Below are positions 41,974 through 50,921 of a DNA stretch of 64,000 nucleotides, in pieces; within the stretch, counting starts at the first letter, position 1; each line of letters begins with the position of its first letter. The stretch covers positions 62,001 to 126,000 of the forward strand of contig JAIRPP010000013.1 of assembly GCA_031256955.1 (NCBI GenBank). The letters are read 5' to 3'. The stretch comes from Candidatus Methanoplasma sp. (GTDB taxonomy: Archaea > Thermoplasmatota > Thermoplasmata > Methanomassiliicoccales > Methanomethylophilaceae). The position numbers were made by a program, and so were the translations under genes. The notes under the pieces are model-generated. The model was not told the origin of the DNA. It searched no databases and saw only the letters and a list, made by a program, of their open reading frames with translations.

Positions 41974-43025
41974 GCGACAGGTGCGGCGCGGGCGGATGCG
42001 GCGAGCGCCTGCCTCCGGGGATGCTGGAGGCGTTCGACCTCGGATCGCCCGCCGCGGACGGCGCCCTCGTGTGGCTGGAGGTAACGGGGGGGCCGGAGCC
42101 CGAGATCTCCCAATCGTCCCTGGAGGTCCTCGGCAAGGCGGCGGAGCTGGGCGCGGGCAGGGTGTTCGGCATGATGTTCGGGGGATCCGCCCTCAGGCCC
42201 CTGTATGGCGAGGCGTTCTCCCGCGGGGCGGACACCGTGTACCACATAAGGGACGGGAGGCTGTCCGCGTTCCATCCGGAGGCGTACTGCGAGGCCGCCA
42301 GGGACCTGGCGGAGAGGATAAGGCCGTCCGTCATACTCATGGGCGCCACGCCCAGGGGCAGGGAGCTGGCCCCGCGCCTGGCGTCGGCCCTGTCCGCGGG
42401 GCTGACGGCCGACTGCACGGGCCTCCGCATGGAGGGGGGGAGCCTGGTCATGACCCGCCCCGCGTTCGGCGGCGACCTGATCGCCGACATAGTCTGCGAG
42501 GGGCGCCCGCAGATGGCCACGGTCCGCCCGGGGGTGTTCCCGGCGCCGCCCCCCGCCCCGGGGAGGAAGGGGACCGCCATATGCCGCGGGTACGGCGGGT
42601 CGTCGCTCAAGGACATAGCGCACTCGGCCCCGGTCCCCCCCGACGGCGGGGACATATCGCGCGCGAAGGTGCTGGTGTCCCTGGGCAGGGGGGCCGCCTC
42701 GAGGGAGGCGCTGGAGGCGGCGGAGTCCGTCGCGGCGAGGCTCGGCGGCATGGTCTCGTGCTCGAGGGCCCTGGTGGACAGGGGGCTGCTCCCGCAGAGC
42801 AGGCAGGTGGGCCAGTCCGGGAGGAGCGTCCGCCCGGACGTGTACCTGGCGTTCGGCATATCGGGGTCGGTCCAGCACAAGGCGGGCATGAGGCTCGCCA
42901 AGCGCGTGATCGCCGTCAACAAGGACCCGGACGCGCCCATAAGGGACGACGCGGACCTGTTCATAGAGGGAGACGCCCTGTCCGTCCTGAGAGAGCTGGA
43001 CAAGGCGCTCCGGTCACCTCTTTGA
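41970..43025 (+). CDS. etfA: Electron transfer flavoprotein alpha subunit
   Basis: A 351-residue EtfA/FixB protein. The N-terminal domain contains VILMGATPRGRELAPRLASALSAGLTADC. The C-terminal FAD domain has KVLVSLGRGAASREAL, the conserved SRALVDRGLLPQSRQVGQSGRSVRPDVYLAFGISGSVQHKAGM region (here beginning with CSRALVD) and VIAVNKDPDAPI. It starts at TTG 41970 inside the etfB stop. It is the last gene of the dehydrogenase-etfBA operon and overlaps the convergent peroxiredoxin-like gene by 12 bp. Confidence 0.92.
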   Translation: MSDRCGAGGCGERLPPGMLEAFDLGSPAADGALVWLEVTGGPEPEISQSSLEVLGKAAELGAGRVFGMMFGGSALRPLYGEAFSRGADTVYHIRDGRLSAFHPEAYCEAARDLAERIRPSVILMGATPRGRELAPRLASALSAGLTADCTGLRMEGGSLVMTRPAFGGDLIADIVCEGRPQMATVRPGVFPAPPPAPGRKGTAICRGYGGSSLKDIAHSAPVPPDGGDISRAKVLVSLGRGAASREALEAAESVAARLGGMVSCSRALVDRGLLPQSRQVGQSGRSVRPDVYLAFGISGSVQHKAGMRLAKRVIAVNKDPDAPIRDDADLFIEGDALSVLRELDKALRSPL

Positions 43026-43448
43026 CAGGGATATCGCCCTTTCCAGGACCCTCTCCGCGTGCCCCGGGCCCTGCGCCCCGCGCCACGCGGCCTCAACCAG
43101 CCCGTCCCTCCCGACTATGAACGTCGCCTCGGCGATCCCGCCCCCCTCCCAGGCGCCCGCGCCGCGGGCCAGGGACCCGTCCCCGTCGCTGAGCATGACG
43201 ATCCCCGGCGGCCGGTCCCCGATCAGCTCCGCGAGCCTCCGAGGGGATTCCCCGCTGACCCCTATGACGGGGACGTTCCTCATCATGAACCTCGGGCGCA
43301 GGGCGCCGAAGGCCTCGGCCAGGGCCGGCTCGCCGCCGGGCGGGCAGAAGAACACCACGCGCCTCAGGCCCGACAGGCCCGCCCCGTCGAAGGAGCCGGA
43401 CCCGGCGCACGGGAGGCGGAACTCGGGGAACCTGTCCCCGGCGTCCAT
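43014..43448 (-). CDS. Thioredoxin-fold protein related to AhpC/TSA peroxiredoxins, lacking the peroxidatic cysteine
   Basis: A 144-residue protein with peroxiredoxin layout: MDAGDRFPEFRLPCAGSGS, a beta strand RVVFFCPPGGEPALAEAF, then VPVIGVSGESPRRLAELI and IAEATFIVGRDGLVEAAW. The PxxxTxxC motif reads PPGGEPALA, so the peroxidatic cysteine is replaced. A cysteine occurs instead just before it (FFC). It probably no longer acts as a standard peroxidase; a structural or redox-sensing role is a guess. It is translationally coupled to pheT (ATGA overlap). Confidence 0.75.
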   Translation of the reverse strand: MDAGDRFPEFRLPCAGSGSFDGAGLSGLRRVVFFCPPGGEPALAEAFGALRPRFMMRNVPVIGVSGESPRRLAELIGDRPPGIVMLSDGDGSLARGAGAWEGGGIAEATFIVGRDGLVEAAWRGAQGPGHAERVLERAISLSKR

Positions 43449-45103
43449 CAGAACAGGCTCCCGCTCTTCTCCGCGGCGATGCGGGACAGGTCCGCCTCGA
43501 ACATGGACACGGGATGGCTCAGGTCGAAGGACGTGACGACCTCCGGCGAGACCTCCCCGAAGAACCCTATCTCCATGCCCCCGGAGGCCACGGACGCGCC
43601 CCTGCCGGGTACGAACGCGGCGGCGTCGGACGGGGACAGGGAGAATTCCGCGCCCGCCTCCCTGAGGACGCTCTCCGATATCGACTTGATCTCGGAGAAC
43701 GGCGCCTTGGACGACGCCGACAGCGCGCAGAGCCTGAGGGACGCCTTGCCGCCCCTGACCGCGTACCCTATCTCGAATATCCTCTGCGGCAGATCCCTGT
43801 GCTTGTTGTGCCTGAGGATCCTCATCAGCCCGGGCATGAGGTACGGGCGGAGGCATGTGTGGTCCTCCGTCACCGGGTTCAGCAGGCGGACGACGCCCGT
43901 CTCCGGCAGGCCCGACCTCTCGAACTCGTCCCTCTCGTTGCTGAGGGTGAGGGCGGAGACCTCGGTGAACCCGAGCCCTATCATCACGTCCCTCATCTTC
44001 TCGGAGAACGCGGTCTCCGGGAGGAGGCGGCCCACCGTCTGCGCCACAGGGTGGCGGGACCCGAACCTCTCGAACCCGTATCCTATGGCCGCGTCCTCGA
44101 AGACGTCCACGTCGTGCATGACGTCCAGCCTGGTGGCCGGGATCCGGACCGCTATGGAATCGCCGTCGGCCTCCGCGCCCATCCCCATCCTGCGGAGGGC
44201 GTCCGCCAGGTCCCGCGGCGACGCGGGGACCCCCAGGAACCTCCCGCATTCGGACGCGGACACGCGGCGCTCCGACGCGGACAGGTCGGGAGAGACCCTC
44301 CCGCCCTCGCCCGTCACCCTTACGGAGCGTATCTCCCCGCCCCTCTCGGCCAGAGCGGAGGCCACTATGTTCAGCGCCCCGTCCACGGCCTTGCCGTCCG
44401 TCCCGGTCACGTCTATGAACACGTTCCTCGTGTTCGTGGTGACTGCGGTCAGCGCGCCGTTTATTATGGGCGGGAAGGACAGCACCCTCCCCTCCGCATC
44501 GGTTATGAGGGGGTATTCGGAGAAGCCGTCCAGCAGGTGGGCGTACTCCCTCCCCTTGTCGTGCCCGGACAGGATCCCGCGCAGGGTCATGGGCTCCCTG
44601 TGCCCCAAGGGCGCGAACGAGGCGCCGTCGGGGTCCGCGACCCCGTATCTGAACGGGGGGGCGACAGCGTCCATGTCGTGGATCCCTATGGCCAGCTTGG
44701 CCCGCTTCCTCCCGATGGTCAGGTGGAGCTTCTCCTGGAGCTCCATCATGGACCTCAGCAGCGCGTCGTCGATCCCCACCCCGACGACCGCGGCGCAGGC
44801 GAAGAAGGGCCTCACGCCCTTCACCCCCGGATCGACCGAGACCTCCAGCAGGGGGGGCCCTACGGGGTACTCCCTGAGCCCCGGCTCTATGGACAGGAAC
44901 GCCCTGAGCGCCCTGGCCAGCCCCTCGACGGAGAACAGGTCCGGGCGGTCCGGGAAGAACTCCACGGACATCTCGTCGGAGCCGTCGCCCTCGTCGTGCA
45001 TGTCGGCCCCTATGAGCGGTATCCTCTCCACCAGCTCCTCCCTGGGGACGTCCGCGCCCATGAGGGAGCACAGGTCGCGGTAGCTGAAGTTGATCACCGG
45101 CAT
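43448..45103 (-). CDS. pheT: Phenylalanyl-tRNA synthetase beta subunit
   Basis: A 551-residue archaeal-type PheT. It opens with VINFSYRDLCSLMGADVPREEL and has the B3/B4 editing region (VEFFPDRPDLFSVEGLARAL). The motifs GRKRAKLAIGIHDMDAV, VFIDVTGTDGKAVDGALNIV and RLLNPVTEDHTCLRPYLMPGLMRILRHNKH follow. It forms the alpha2-beta2 enzyme with PheS, which is not in the window. It is the middle gene of an hmgA-pheT-thioredoxin-fold operon, with a 4-bp gap after hmgA. Confidence 0.95.
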   Translation of the reverse strand: MPVINFSYRDLCSLMGADVPREELVERIPLIGADMHDEGDGSDEMSVEFFPDRPDLFSVEGLARALRAFLSIEPGLREYPVGPPLLEVSVDPGVKGVRPFFACAAVVGVGIDDALLRSMMELQEKLHLTIGRKRAKLAIGIHDMDAVAPPFRYGVADPDGASFAPLGHREPMTLRGILSGHDKGREYAHLLDGFSEYPLITDAEGRVLSFPPIINGALTAVTTNTRNVFIDVTGTDGKAVDGALNIVASALAERGGEIRSVRVTGEGGRVSPDLSASERRVSASECGRFLGVPASPRDLADALRRMGMGAEADGDSIAVRIPATRLDVMHDVDVFEDAAIGYGFERFGSRHPVAQTVGRLLPETAFSEKMRDVMIGLGFTEVSALTLSNERDEFERSGLPETGVVRLLNPVTEDHTCLRPYLMPGLMRILRHNKHRDLPQRIFEIGYAVRGGKASLRLCALSASSKAPFSEIKSISESVLREAGAEFSLSPSDAAAFVPGRGASVASGGMEIGFFGEVSPEVVTSFDLSHPVSMFEADLSRIAAEKSGSLF

Positions 45104-45107
45104 GGGG

Positions 45108-46262
45108 TCACCTGCCCAGCTCCCTGTGCGCCTTCCCCAGGTGCCCGGCCGCCTGCGCGGCTATGGTGGATATCTCCCCCGCCAGGACCGTGGCCGCCAC
45201 TATCTCGGACAGCTTCCTCGCCCCGCCGTCCCCCAGGCACCCCATCATCGCGAGCGCCTCGGACTGGCAGGGGAGCCTCGTGCCCCCCCCGACGGTGCCG
45301 ACCTCCACGGACGGCATGCGGACCGCGGCGTACAGGTCCCCGCCGGAGTCCTCGAACGTGGTGACGGTCATGCTCCCGCCCACGACCTGGGCGGGGTCCT
45401 GCCCGGTGGCGATGTACATCGCCGCGACCATGTTGGCCGCGTGGGCGTTCGCGCCTATGGTCACCGCCATGGCGCTCCCGACGAGGTTCTTGCGGTACCC
45501 CGTCTCCACGATGGCGGCGGTGCTCGACCCCAGCTTCCTCTCCACCACGTCCGCGGGGATCAGGGCCTCCGCGGCGACGGTCTTCCCGCGGCCCTTGATC
45601 ATGTTGATCGCGGCGGGCTTCTTGTCGCTGCACATGTTGCCGGAGACGGACACCAGGACCGCCCCCGTCTCCGCCTCTATGAGCCTGCACGCGGCCTCGG
45701 TGGCTATGGTGGCCATGTTCATGCCCATGGCGTCCCCCGTGTCGAACAGGAACCGCAGGAACAGGCTGCGCCCCACGGGGTAGGGCTCTATGGAGTGGAG
45801 GCTCCCGTGGCTGGTGGTGGACTTGACGCCGTCGGACAGCACGCCGAAGTTCGCGTCGATCCAGTCCATTATCTCCCTGGAATGGTCTATGTCGCGGACG
45901 CGGAACACGGGGGCGCGGGTCATGTGGTCCCAGAACACGCCGGTCCTGGCGCCCCCGCTCTCGTTTATCGCGCTCATGCCCCTGGACACCGACGCGACCA
46001 GGGCGCCCTCGGTGGTGGCCAGGGGGACTATGAACTCCCCCTTGGCGTAGTCGCCCGATATGGCGACCGGCCCCGCGAACCCCAGCGGGATCTGCGTGGC
46101 GCCGATCATGTTCTCTATGTTCTTCGAAGCGGCCTCCGAGCTGAAGCAGAATTTCGATATCGACTCGAGGCGCGCGCCCGTGAACTCCTCCACGGCCCTC
46201 CGCCTCTCGTCCACGTCAGAATGCGAGTATCCCCTGTTCTTCAGCCCTTTCGGTCCTGCCAT
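45108..46262 (-). CDS. hmgA: 3-hydroxy-3-methylglutaryl-CoA reductase, class I
   Basis: A 384-residue enzyme converting HMG-CoA to mevalonate with NADPH, the committed step of archaeal lipid synthesis. Class I hallmarks are ENMIGATQIPLGFAGPV, the catalytic-Glu segment LATTEGALVASVSRG, DTGDAMGMNMA, NMCSDKKPAAIN (catalytic Lys) and VGTVGGGTRLPCQSE. The C-terminal QAAGHLGKAHRELG carries the catalytic His. It is the first gene of the operon with pheT. Confidence 0.96.
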   Translation of the reverse strand: MAGPKGLKNRGYSHSDVDERRRAVEEFTGARLESISKFCFSSEAASKNIENMIGATQIPLGFAGPVAISGDYAKGEFIVPLATTEGALVASVSRGMSAINESGGARTGVFWDHMTRAPVFRVRDIDHSREIMDWIDANFGVLSDGVKSTTSHGSLHSIEPYPVGRSLFLRFLFDTGDAMGMNMATIATEAACRLIEAETGAVLVSVSGNMCSDKKPAAINMIKGRGKTVAAEALIPADVVERKLGSSTAAIVETGYRKNLVGSAMAVTIGANAHAANMVAAMYIATGQDPAQVVGGSMTVTTFEDSGGDLYAAVRMPSVEVGTVGGGTRLPCQSEALAMMGCLGDGGARKLSEIVAATVLAGEISTIAAQAAGHLGKAHRELGR

Positions 46263-46353
46263 GGCCTCCGGATCGTTTTTCCGATAATATACCTATCTGA
46301 TACAGCGGGGCCACCGGCAAACGGAAATATACGCCCTAGCCGTTGTCCAGGCG

Positions 46354-47487
46354 ATGGCGCTCGGATACAGGGGGGGCACGGAAGGCGGAGAGGTCCTCTT
46401 CGGGGTCCCGGAGACGGAGATCCCGAGCGAGGAGGCGCGCCAGGACAGGTTCGAATCGGGGATAGTCAGGGCGTTCCCCCCGTTCCTCGCGGCGTGCGTG
46501 GCCCTCGTGGCCGCCCTCACGGTTTATCTCGGCAACTACACCTTCGCCGGCGCGCTGTACTGCACGTGCGCCGGGTTCGCGCTGGGGTTCGCGGCGCTGG
46601 GCCTGGTGTGCGTCTTCATGTCGAGCCCGGGCGTGATCCCGCGCAGGCACGTCCTCCCCATAGTGATCGCCCTCCCCGCGGCGACCGCGGTGGCGCTCAA
46701 CAGGTTCGGCACGGGGCAGAACGAGTTCGTGGTGAGGTTCTTCGACATGTTCGGGTACAGCACGTCCTTCAGCTCGCTGCTGATAAGCACGTACTCCATC
46801 ACGCTGCTGATGTTCCTGGTGGCGTACGGCGTCACGTCCGTGATAGTCGGGTACTTCAGGAAATACTTCTACAGGGCGCTCCTGTCCCTGGAGTCCCCGA
46901 GCGAGGCGAGGGGGGCCCGCATCGCCAAGTGGCTGTTCAAGGTGCCGGACGTCCTGGACGTGGACGAGGTCGTCCTGGACCCCGAGGGCGACGACGGGTT
47001 CGACTTCAAGCTCTTCGCGGAGACCGCCTCCAGCCTGTTCATACTGGGCGTGGCGGTCTGCACGTACATATTCCTCAACCCCGTGTTCCTGCGGGCGGTC
47101 CCGTTCGGGGAGATGCTGTTCATAGGGGTGGTGCTCTCGCTGTTCATGTCCCCCCTGGTCCTGCCGTGGAGCATCGTCAGGTCCCTGGGGGCGAAGGCCC
47201 TGTCGTCCGCGCCCCGCCCGTTCTATCTCTGGAAGGGGATGAGGGAGCGCATATACCAGGGGTTCTTCGCCGTCTCCGTGTTCATGATGCTCCTGACCAT
47301 CTCGGCGTACATGGGGTCGGACCTGCTCAGGATAACCACCACCTACGTGGGGTACATGGCGTTCATGGCGATGATCTCCGTGACGACGTCCTTCGTGTAC
47401 GTCAACGTGTTCTACAGGGGGTTCAAGAGGGGCATCGTGCGCAGCTTCGACCGCGCAAGGGAGTCCATGGGGAGGGGAGGGGCGTGA
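46354..47487 (+). CDS. Multi-pass membrane protein, unknown function
   Basis: A 377-residue membrane protein with about eight hydrophobic segments (for example FLAACVALVAALTVYLG, VLPIVIALPAATAVAL, LFILGVAVCTYIFL). There is a soluble central loop (about residues 170-225) and a positively charged C-terminus (KRGIVRSFDRARESMG). TATA-like GAAATATACG (46322-46331) lies about 25 bp before the ATG. It is coupled to a TPR protein gene (4-bp overlap), suggesting they work together. I recognise no family. Confidence 0.75.
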   Translation: MALGYRGGTEGGEVLFGVPETEIPSEEARQDRFESGIVRAFPPFLAACVALVAALTVYLGNYTFAGALYCTCAGFALGFAALGLVCVFMSSPGVIPRRHVLPIVIALPAATAVALNRFGTGQNEFVVRFFDMFGYSTSFSSLLISTYSITLLMFLVAYGVTSVIVGYFRKYFYRALLSLESPSEARGARIAKWLFKVPDVLDVDEVVLDPEGDDGFDFKLFAETASSLFILGVAVCTYIFLNPVFLRAVPFGEMLFIGVVLSLFMSPLVLPWSIVRSLGAKALSSAPRPFYLWKGMRERIYQGFFAVSVFMMLLTISAYMGSDLLRITTTYVGYMAFMAMISVTTSFVYVNVFYRGFKRGIVRSFDRARESMGRGGA

Positions 47488-48092
47488 GCGCGGTCGGGGA
47501 GGCGGAGGCCCTCTCGGAGAAGGGGGACCACGCGGCGGCCGCCGCCCTTCTGAAGTCCCGCCTGGAATCCGATCCGGGGGACGCCGAGGCGGAGATGGCC
47601 CTGGCCAGGATATGCGTCTACGGCCTGAAGGACAGGGAGCGGGGGATAGCGATACTGAAGGGGGCGGCGGAGAGGCGCCCGGGGGACGCGGGCGTCCTCA
47701 AGGCGCTGGCGACCGTCCTGGCCATGGACAAGAGGCGCAGGGCGGAGGCGGACGCGGCCTACCGCAGGCTGGCCGAGGAGTTCCCGGACGCGGGCGTGCT
47801 GGGGGCGTACGCGGTGTTCGCCAGGATACAGATGCTGGACTTCGAGAGGTCCGCCGAGCTGCACGAGGCCGCCATAGCCCTCTCCCCCGGCGACGGCAGG
47901 CTCCACAGGAACTACGCCGTCCTGCTCCTGAACGACCTCAGGGACTACGAGAGGGCGCGGGCGGAGCTGGAGGAGGCCGTCAGGCTGGACCCGGGGGACG
48001 AGGCGTCGGCCAGGAACCTGAAGCTGCTCATGGAGAGGAAGTTCGATCCCGAGGGCAATCTGAAGCCCAGGCGCAGGCTGTTCGGCAGGTGA
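47484..48092 (+). CDS. TPR-repeat protein
   Basis: A 202-residue protein made of about five tetratricopeptide-like helical pairs (ALSEKGDHAAAAALLKSRLESDPGD; GVLKALATVLAMDKRRRAEADAAYRRLAEEFPD; LHRNYAVLLLNDLRDYERARAELEEAVRLDPGD). It starts at GTG 47484, overlapping the stop of the membrane-protein gene. A scaffold role with that membrane protein is inferred from coupling. Confidence 0.8.
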   Translation: MSAVGEAEALSEKGDHAAAAALLKSRLESDPGDAEAEMALARICVYGLKDRERGIAILKGAAERRPGDAGVLKALATVLAMDKRRRAEADAAYRRLAEEFPDAGVLGAYAVFARIQMLDFERSAELHEAAIALSPGDGRLHRNYAVLLLNDLRDYERARAELEEAVRLDPGDEASARNLKLLMERKFDPEGNLKPRRRLFGR

Positions 48093-48171
48093 CCGGCCGC
48101 GACCGGCCCCATCCCGCCGATTGTGCAAGGTTCTTTATCCCGCCGATGGGATGGACGGGCGAGGTCATACC

Positions 48172-48714
48172 ATGGTTGAACTCAAAGGATCTAAAACGGA
48201 AGCCAACCTCCTCGCCGCCTTCGCGGGCGAATCCCAGGCGAGGAACAAGTACACGTACTACGCCGACCAGGCTAGGAAAGAGGGATACAACCAGATCGCG
48301 GATCTCTTCCTGGAGACGGCGGAGAACGAGAGGGAGCACGCCAAGCTGTGGTTCAAGGCGCTGCACGGCGGGACGGTCCCGAAGACCCTGGAGAACCTGA
48401 AGGACGCCGCCGGCGGAGAGAGCTACGAGTACAACGAGATGTACAAGAACTTCGCCGCGACGGCGAAGTCCGAGGGGTTCAACGAGATCGCGGAGCTCTT
48501 CCTCGCGGTGGGCGAGATAGAGAACGTCCACGACAAGAGGTACAGGGAGCTCTACGACAGCGTCCAGGCGGGCAAGGTCTTCAAGAAGGACTGCGCGGCC
48601 ATATGGAAATGCAGGAACTGCGGGCACATCCACGTCGGCGCAGAGGCGCCCAAGATCTGCCCCGTGTGCAGCCACCCCCAGGCTTACTTCGAAGTGCAGG
48701 CGCACAACTGGTGA
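48172..48714 (+). CDS. rbr: Rubrerythrin
   Basis: A 180-residue diiron peroxidase for oxidative-stress defence in anaerobes. The ferritin-like domain has ANLLAAFAGESQARNKYTYYADQA and AENEREHAKLWFKAL, then FNEIAELFLAVGEIENVHDKRYRELY, which supply the Glu/His ligands. A C-terminal rubredoxin-like domain uses WKCRNCGHIHVG...CPVC to bind one iron. The ATG at 48172 follows TATA-like TTCTTTATCC about 40 bp upstream. A strong terminator follows. Confidence 0.95.
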   Translation: MVELKGSKTEANLLAAFAGESQARNKYTYYADQARKEGYNQIADLFLETAENEREHAKLWFKALHGGTVPKTLENLKDAAGGESYEYNEMYKNFAATAKSEGFNEIAELFLAVGEIENVHDKRYRELYDSVQAGKVFKKDCAAIWKCRNCGHIHVGAEAPKICPVCSHPQAYFEVQAHNW

Positions 48715-48725
48715 GCCAGAAACCG

Positions 48726-48750
48726 CCGGCCCCGCGAGGGGAGGGGCCGG
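48726..48750 (+). terminator. Rubrerythrin terminator
   Basis: A CCGGCCCC/GGGGCCGG stem lies 12 bp after the stop, followed by GACTTATTTT. Confidence 0.75.
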
Positions 48751-48847
48751 GACTTATTTTACAGCTTTTCCATCCGCCGCGCGCCGCGCCCTCGGGCATA
48801 TCCGCGCACATTGCTCCATGGAATCAAAAACAAAGGGTTGAGGGAAA

Positions 48848-48863
48848 GGCGCCCCGGGGCGCC
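48848..48863 (-). terminator. Terminator of the 48872-49420 gene
   Basis: The perfect palindrome GGCGCCCCGGGGCGCC lies 9 bp after the stop codon, with TTTCCC following on the minus strand. Confidence 0.5.
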
Positions 48864-48871
48864 GTTTACGG

Positions 48872-49420
48872 TCAGCTCTCGAACTCGCCCCTCTTCTTGT
48901 TGAGCATGTAGGCGAGTATGAGGCCGACGAACCCGACGATAATCACGAGGCCCGCTATGGACGCGAGGACCAGGAACAGGACCGCGGCCTTGTGCATCTT
49001 CCTCAGCGCGCAAAGGACCACCGCGGGGACGGTCAGGGCCGCGCTGGCGATGGACGCGTACGCGGCGACCACGAGGTACGAGTACAGCGTGTCCGTCATA
49101 TCCGCGGCCTCCAGGGGCGAGATGCCCGCTTTGATCAGTTCATCCCATAGCCTCAGCTTGAACTCGAGCTCGTCCAGCATGGCGAGGGATCCCCCCTCTA
49201 TCGCGGCCATCAGTATCCAGATGACCGACAGTATGATTATGACCAAGAGCCCGCCGCTGAACCCGTAGGCGCGCGAGGGCTGCCCGTACGCGCCTCCGCC
49301 CTGGGGCTGGGGCGCTCCGTCGCCGCTTATGTTGCTCCCGCACGCGGGGCAGAACCCGCTGCCTGCGCGGATAGCCGATCCGCACTGCGGGCAGAAAGCC
49401 GACTGCTCGTAAGAATCCAT
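48872..49420 (-). CDS. Zinc-ribbon membrane protein
   Basis: A 182-residue protein. A zinc ribbon of the zinc-ribbon_2 type (FCPQCGSAIRAGSGFCPACGSN) sits at residues 9-30. A Gly/Gln/Pro-rich linker follows, then four transmembrane helices (LLVIIILSVIWILMAAI; YLVVAAYASIASAALTVPAVVL; AAVLFLVLASIAGLVIIVGFVGLILAYML). A KKRGEFES tail ends it. Such proteins are common in gut methanogens and uncharacterised. Confidence 0.8.
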   Translation of the reverse strand: MDSYEQSAFCPQCGSAIRAGSGFCPACGSNISGDGAPQPQGGGAYGQPSRAYGFSGGLLVIIILSVIWILMAAIEGGSLAMLDELEFKLRLWDELIKAGISPLEAADMTDTLYSYLVVAAYASIASAALTVPAVVLCALRKMHKAAVLFLVLASIAGLVIIVGFVGLILAYMLNKKRGEFES

Positions 49421-49716
49421 GGCCGGCGCAACGGCGTGACCGGATTTATTGTTATGCCCCCCGTCATGGCCGCTCCCTCCCCCTCCCCTCCCGATGGCTT
49501 ATTATACTGCGTCTCCGATGATGCCGTCACGGGCAAAGGCGCCGCGAGGCGTCTCCGTGGCAGGTTTTTCTCCTGCAGGCCGCGCGGGGGCCTAGGTCGG
49601 ACGCGCGGGATAGGCTTTGGCATCATGCGAAATCATAGCTATGCTTTTATATGCGTTCTAAGATACCAGTCCCGTTGCCGCCCGGGCGCGTCCCGGCGGC
49701 CTCGAGAGGAATGAAA

Positions 49717-50145
49717 ATGGTAACAGTCTATGATGTTCCTGCCGAGAAGCTCATACTCAAAACCGCCCAGAAGCTGAAGGAGAACGACAAGATCGTCCCT
49801 CCCGAGTGGGCGGAGTATGCGAAGACCGGCAGGCACACTGAGAGGGCCCCCTTCCAAGAGGACTGGTGGTACACCAGGGCGGCCTCCGTTCTGAGGAAGC
49901 TCTACGTCAAAGGACCCATGGGGTCGTCCAAGCTCGCCGCCGAGTACGGCGGCTACGCGGACAACGGATCGATGCCGAACAAGGCGGTCAAGGGAAGCCG
50001 CAACATCGCCAGGAAATGCATGATGCAGCTCGAGGCGGCGGGATACCTCGTGTCCAAGGACAAGATGGGCCGCGCCATAAGCCCCAAGGGGCAGTCGCTG
50101 CTGGACAACACGGCGAAAGAGGTCTTCGACGAGAGCGGAAAATGA
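49717..50145 (+). CDS. rps19e: Small ribosomal subunit protein eS19
   Basis: A 142-residue archaeal/eukaryal ribosomal protein. It reads [51 protein letters not shown] and a C-terminal [29 protein letters not shown] 49717 is chosen over ATG 49711 for its GAGAGGA Shine-Dalgarno spacing. It heads the eS19-PDCD5-eL39-eL31-aIF6 operon, with TATA-like CTTTTATATGC near 49640. The upstream gap 49421-49640 shows no gene. Confidence 0.95.
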   Translation: MVTVYDVPAEKLILKTAQKLKENDKIVPPEWAEYAKTGRHTERAPFQEDWWYTRAASVLRKLYVKGPMGSSKLAAEYGGYADNGSMPNKAVKGSRNIARKCMMQLEAAGYLVSKDKMGRAISPKGQSLLDNTAKEVFDESGK

Positions 50146-50486
50146 AGGTGGACGGCATGGAAGACCCCGAACTCGAAGCTCTCAGACAGAAACGGCTCGC
50201 CGAGATACAGAGGCAGCAGGGAGGCCAGTCCGCCAAAGAGGAGCAGGAAAGGCAGTTCGAGATGCAGAAACAGTCCGTGTTGAGGCAGATACTCTCCCCG
50301 GAGGCGAGGGACAGGCTGGCGAACATAAAGCTGGCCAGCCCCGAACAGGCCAACATGGTGGAGATGCAGCTCATACAGCTCGCCCAGAGCGGCAGGCTGA
50401 GGGGGGTCATAACGGACGCCATGCTCAAAGAGATCCTTCAAAAGATCATCCCCCAGCAGAGGGAGATCAAGATACAGAGGAGATAA
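50142..50486 (+). CDS. PDCD5-family DNA-binding protein
   Basis: A 114-residue archaeal homolog of programmed cell death protein 5. It has a charged N-terminal helix ([21 protein letters not shown]) and the three-helix bundle [38 protein letters not shown]. It ends in KIQRR. It starts at ATG 50142 overlapping the eS19 stop (ATGA), although ATG 50157 is possible. It is encoded in the usual archaeal ribosomal context. Its role is probably nucleic-acid binding. Confidence 0.92.
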   Translation: MKVDGMEDPELEALRQKRLAEIQRQQGGQSAKEEQERQFEMQKQSVLRQILSPEARDRLANIKLASPEQANMVEMQLIQLAQSGRLRGVITDAMLKEILQKIIPQQREIKIQRR

Positions 50487-50488
50487 AG

Positions 50489-50644
50489 ATGTCAGGCACT
50501 AAACCGCCGGCCATGAAGGGCAGGCTTAACAAGAAGATCAAGCAGAACCGCCGCGTTCCGGCTTGGGTTATGATGAGGACCAACAGGCAGTTCGTTCGCC
50601 ACCCCAAGAGAAGGTCGTGGCGCATGACCAAACTGAAGGAGTGA
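50489..50644 (+). CDS. rpl39e: Large ribosomal subunit protein eL39
   Basis: A 51-residue basic protein ([41 protein letters not shown]) matching eL39, which lines the exit tunnel in archaea and eukaryotes. It lies between PDCD5 (2-bp gap) and eL31 (5-bp gap). AGAGGAGA precedes the ATG. Confidence 0.95.
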   Translation: MSGTKPPAMKGRLNKKIKQNRRVPAWVMMRTNRQFVRHPKRRSWRMTKLKE

Positions 50645-50649
50645 CGGAT

Positions 50650-50913
50650 ATGGCAGACGACAGAGAAAGGATAATAACCGTCCCCCTCAGGGCGACGAAG
50701 CAGGCTCCCCGCACCAAGCGGGCCGCGCGCGCCATAAAAGAGATCAGGGCGCAGATAGCCAGGCACATGAAGGCTGACGCGGAGAGCGTGTGGATCGACG
50801 CGTCCCTCAACGAGAAGGTCTGGGAGAACGGGATCAGGAACCCGCCCTCCAAGGTCACGGTCAAAGCGGTCAAGTTCGACGACGGGCTCGTCGAAGTGTC
50901 CCTCGCAGAGTGA
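50650..50913 (+). CDS. rpl31e: Large ribosomal subunit protein eL31
   Basis: An 87-residue ribosomal protein with RIITVPLRATKQAPRTKRAARAIKEIRAQIARHMK, then VWIDASLNEKVWENGIRNPPSKVTVKAVK. It corresponds to eL31, at the rim of the exit tunnel. It is the fourth gene of the operon, directly upstream of aIF6. Confidence 0.96.
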   Translation: MADDRERIITVPLRATKQAPRTKRAARAIKEIRAQIARHMKADAESVWIDASLNEKVWENGIRNPPSKVTVKAVKFDDGLVEVSLAE

Positions 50914-50921
50914 TCGCCGTG

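Noticed and set aside
49510-49600. Possible C/D box RNA near GATGATG
   Set aside because: Only a loose box C is present and no convincing box D (CTGA) or guide geometry is seen.
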